Part shown: piece by piece, positions 62,493 to 64,000 of the stretch
Layout: every line of letters starts with the position of its first letter
Position numbering within the stretch: the stretch's first letter is position 1
DNA from: Hydractinia symbiolongicarpus
Lineage: Eukaryota > Cnidaria > Hydrozoa > Anthoathecata > Hydractiniidae
Reading direction: 5' to 3'
Assembly: GCF_029227915.1 (NCBI RefSeq)
Contig: NC_079885.1
Coordinates: forward strand, 19,975,001-20,039,000
DNA length: 64,000 bases
Made by a program: the position numbers and the translations under genes
The notes under the pieces: model-generated
What the model was told of the DNA's origin: nothing
The model's input: the letters and a program-made list of their open reading frames with translations, nothing else
Database searches by the model: none

Positions 62493-62724
62493 CGTTAACA
62501 GCCGAATGCGCTAACCAATTGCGCACGAAGACACGAAACATACTGAAGTATCCCTATTTACTAGTTAGCTAATTCAATTTCAATGTTTTTAACACCACAT
62601 CTGACTATGCAGTAAACGTAGTTTCAAGACTAAAACTACCGTTGCTTTTACAATTATAGTGAAATTAGAATCATAAGCAGTGGTAGCACTATCTGTTTCA
62701 TCTGATCGAAGTGTTTGTTCATTG

Positions 62725-62765
<41 letters not shown>

Positions 62766-62798
62766 TCCGAACGCGCTAACCAATTGCGCCACGGAGAC
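62725..62798 (-). tRNA. tRNA-Asn(GTT), A32 variant
   Basis: Duplicate of 59510. Confidence 0.78.
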
Positions 62799-63257
62799 AT
62801 GAAACTTACTGAAGTTTCCCTATTTACAAGTTGGCTCATTTACTTTCATTTATTTTTAATAGCACATCTGATGATGCCAGTAAACATGGCTACAACGTTA
62901 ACACTACCGTTGCTCTTACAGTTAACGTGACATTAGGAATAAGAGGCACTGATAGCACTCTCTGATTTTTCTGATGGACATACTTGTTCATCGCTTTCCT
63001 GGGTGGGCTTGAACCACCAACCTTTCCGTTAACAGCCGAACGCATTACCAATTGCGCACGAAGACACGAAACATACTGAAGTATCCCTATTTACTAGTTA
63101 GCTAATTCAATTTCAATGTTTTTAACACCACATCTGACTATGCAGTAAACGTAGTTTCAAGACTAAAACTACCGTTGCTTTTACAATTATAGTGAAATTA
63201 GAATCATAAGCAGTGGTAGCACTATCTGTTTCATCTGATCGAAGTGTTTGTTCATTG

Positions 63258-63298
<41 letters not shown>

Positions 63299-63331
63299 TC
63301 CGAACGCGCTAACCAATTGCGCCACGGAGAC
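63258..63331 (-). tRNA. tRNA-Asn(GTT), A32 variant
   Basis: Duplicate of 60043. Confidence 0.78.
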
Positions 63332-63794
63332 ATGAAACTTACTGAAGTTTCCCTATTTACAAGTTGGCTCATTTACTTTCATTTATTTTTAATAGCACAT
63401 CTGATGATGCCAGTAAACATGGCTACAACGTTAACACTACCGTTGCTCTTACAGTTAACGTGACATTAGGAATAAGAGGCACTGATAGCACTCTCTGATT
63501 TTTCTGATGGACATACTTGTTCATCGCTTTCCTGGGTGGGCTTGAACCACCAACCTTTCCGTTAACAGCCGAACGCGCAAACCAATTGCGGCACGGAGAC
63601 ACGAAACATACTGAAGTATCCCTATTTACTAGTTAGCTAATTCAATTTCAATGTTTTTAACATCACATCTGACTATGCAGGTAAACGTAGTTTCAAGACT
63701 AAAACTACCGTTGCTTTTACAATTATCGTGACATTAGGAATCATAAGCAGTGGTAGCACTATCTGTTTCATCTGATCGAAGTATTTGTTCATTG

Positions 63795-63868
63795 CGTCCC
63801 CGGATGGGCTTGAACCACCAACCTTTCGGTCAACAGCCGAACGCGCTAACCAATTGCGCCACGGAGAC
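63795..63868 (-). tRNA. tRNA-Asn(GTT), G37 variant
   Basis: Duplicate of 60580; last tRNA in the window. Confidence 0.72.
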
Positions 63869-64000
63869 ATGAAACTTACTGAAGTTTCCCTATTTACAAG
63901 TTGGCTCATTTACTTTCATTTATTTTTAATAGCACATCTGATGATGCCAGTAAACATGGCTACAAGAGTAACACTACCGTTGCTCTTACAAATAACGTGA

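Larger units (their letters stand above)
49107..63600 (-). pseudogene. D-type tRNA-Asn-like copies, block 5 (26)
   Basis: Starts: 49107, 49640, 50163, 50964, 51499, 52036, 52573, 53110, 53628, 54165, 54955, 55488, 56025, 56829, 57634, 58171, 58708, 59245, 59779, 60312, 60849, 61386, 61923, 62460, 62994, 63527. Copies 59779 and 62994 are 72 nt with an altered D-arm side. 49107, 50163 and 54955 are the 70-nt form. Confidence 0.8.
22897..64000 (-). repeat. tRNA-Asn tandem array, right arm
   Basis: Continuation of the same array beyond the transposon. Removing the element and one target-site copy restores the normal spacing (D at 19607 to C at 22989 becomes 267 bp). This arm is a mosaic: most units are C-D dimers, but phase breaks occur where two C monomers adjoin (30168/30436, 33101/33369, 37121/37389, 47245/47513, 50427/50695, 56293/56561, 57097/57365) and where C/D hybrids sit (27266, 45402, 48584, 54432). 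The array runs off the right edge of the window. Confidence 0.95.
57600..64000 (-). repeat. Tandem duplication, 3215-bp period
   Basis: Copies 57902, 58439, 58976, 59510, 60043 and 60580 recur at +3215, and the second unit reaches the window edge. A smaller 533-bp tandem copy (59510 and 60043, both with A32) lies inside each unit. The stretch 51.5-53.4 kb matches 57.6-59.6 kb at an offset of 6135. Confidence 0.8.

Noticed and set aside
1-64000. Repeated 61-78 codon open frames on the minus strand (MSPWRNWLARSAVNRK-type) and 71-codon frames on the plus strand (GGLEPPTFRLTAERANQLRH-type)
   Set aside because: Their conserved cores are translations of the tRNA-Asn sequence and its complement, and they open and close with tRNA copies. 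Similar strings are familiar as spurious tRNA-derived proteins.
1-64000. CRISPR-like array of regularly spaced repeats
   Set aside because: Repeats are 74-nt tRNAs and the spacers are themselves repeated and homologous; no cas genes and a eukaryotic context.
1-64000. 5S rRNA or snRNA gene cluster
   Set aside because: No 5S or snRNA motif seen in the spacers; the conserved 74 nt fold as tRNA-Asn.

Overview
The window is almost entirely one tandem array of tRNA-Asn(GTT) gene copies, all on the minus strand. It is interrupted once, at 19782-22893, by a 3.1-kb PIF/Harbinger DNA transposon. A eukaryotic nuclear genome is indicated, most likely an invertebrate animal. The tRNAs have no encoded CCA and carry eukaryotic box A and box B elements, and the transposon pairs a HARBI1-like nuclease with a MADF-domain protein, a pairing typical of metazoan PIF/Harbinger elements. 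I cannot name the species.

The basic unit is a dimer of about 537 bp made of two related monomers of about 268 bp. One monomer holds a C-type tRNA-Asn (74 nt, canonical cloverleaf). The other holds a D-type copy that carries the same characteristic lesions nearly everywhere: C10 in the D stem and box A, G40 in the anticodon stem and a mismatched 1-72 pair. I count 116 C-type copies, 4 C/D hybrids and 109 D-type copies (one cut by the window edge), about 229 tRNA-like units. Twenty-one C copies are identical to the consensus, and about 56 have every stem paired when G-U is allowed. The rest carry one or more mismatches, and the same lesion is shared by copies related through block duplication.

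Layout: 1-11.8 kb has dimers alternating about 536 and 515 bp, organised from 4.9 kb into a 2101-bp higher-order repeat of four dimers. 11.8-19.78 kb has strict 537-bp dimers. 19.78-22.89 kb is the transposon, with a TAA target-site duplication. 22.9-64 kb is a mosaic of nested tandem duplications with offsets of 2933, 4020, 2666, 3182 and 3215 bp, plus more distant copies at offsets of 18136 and 6135 bp. Several recombination joints fall inside tRNA sequence.

The transposon has 47-bp perfect terminal inverted repeats, each end itself folding into a hairpin. It carries convergent genes for a DDE transposase (catalytic residues present, one frameshift near the N-terminus) and a two-MADF protein (premature TAG before a still-open 3' tail). 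It is probably inactive as it stands. The many 61-78 residue open frames across the array are translations through tRNA sequence on either strand and are not annotated as genes.
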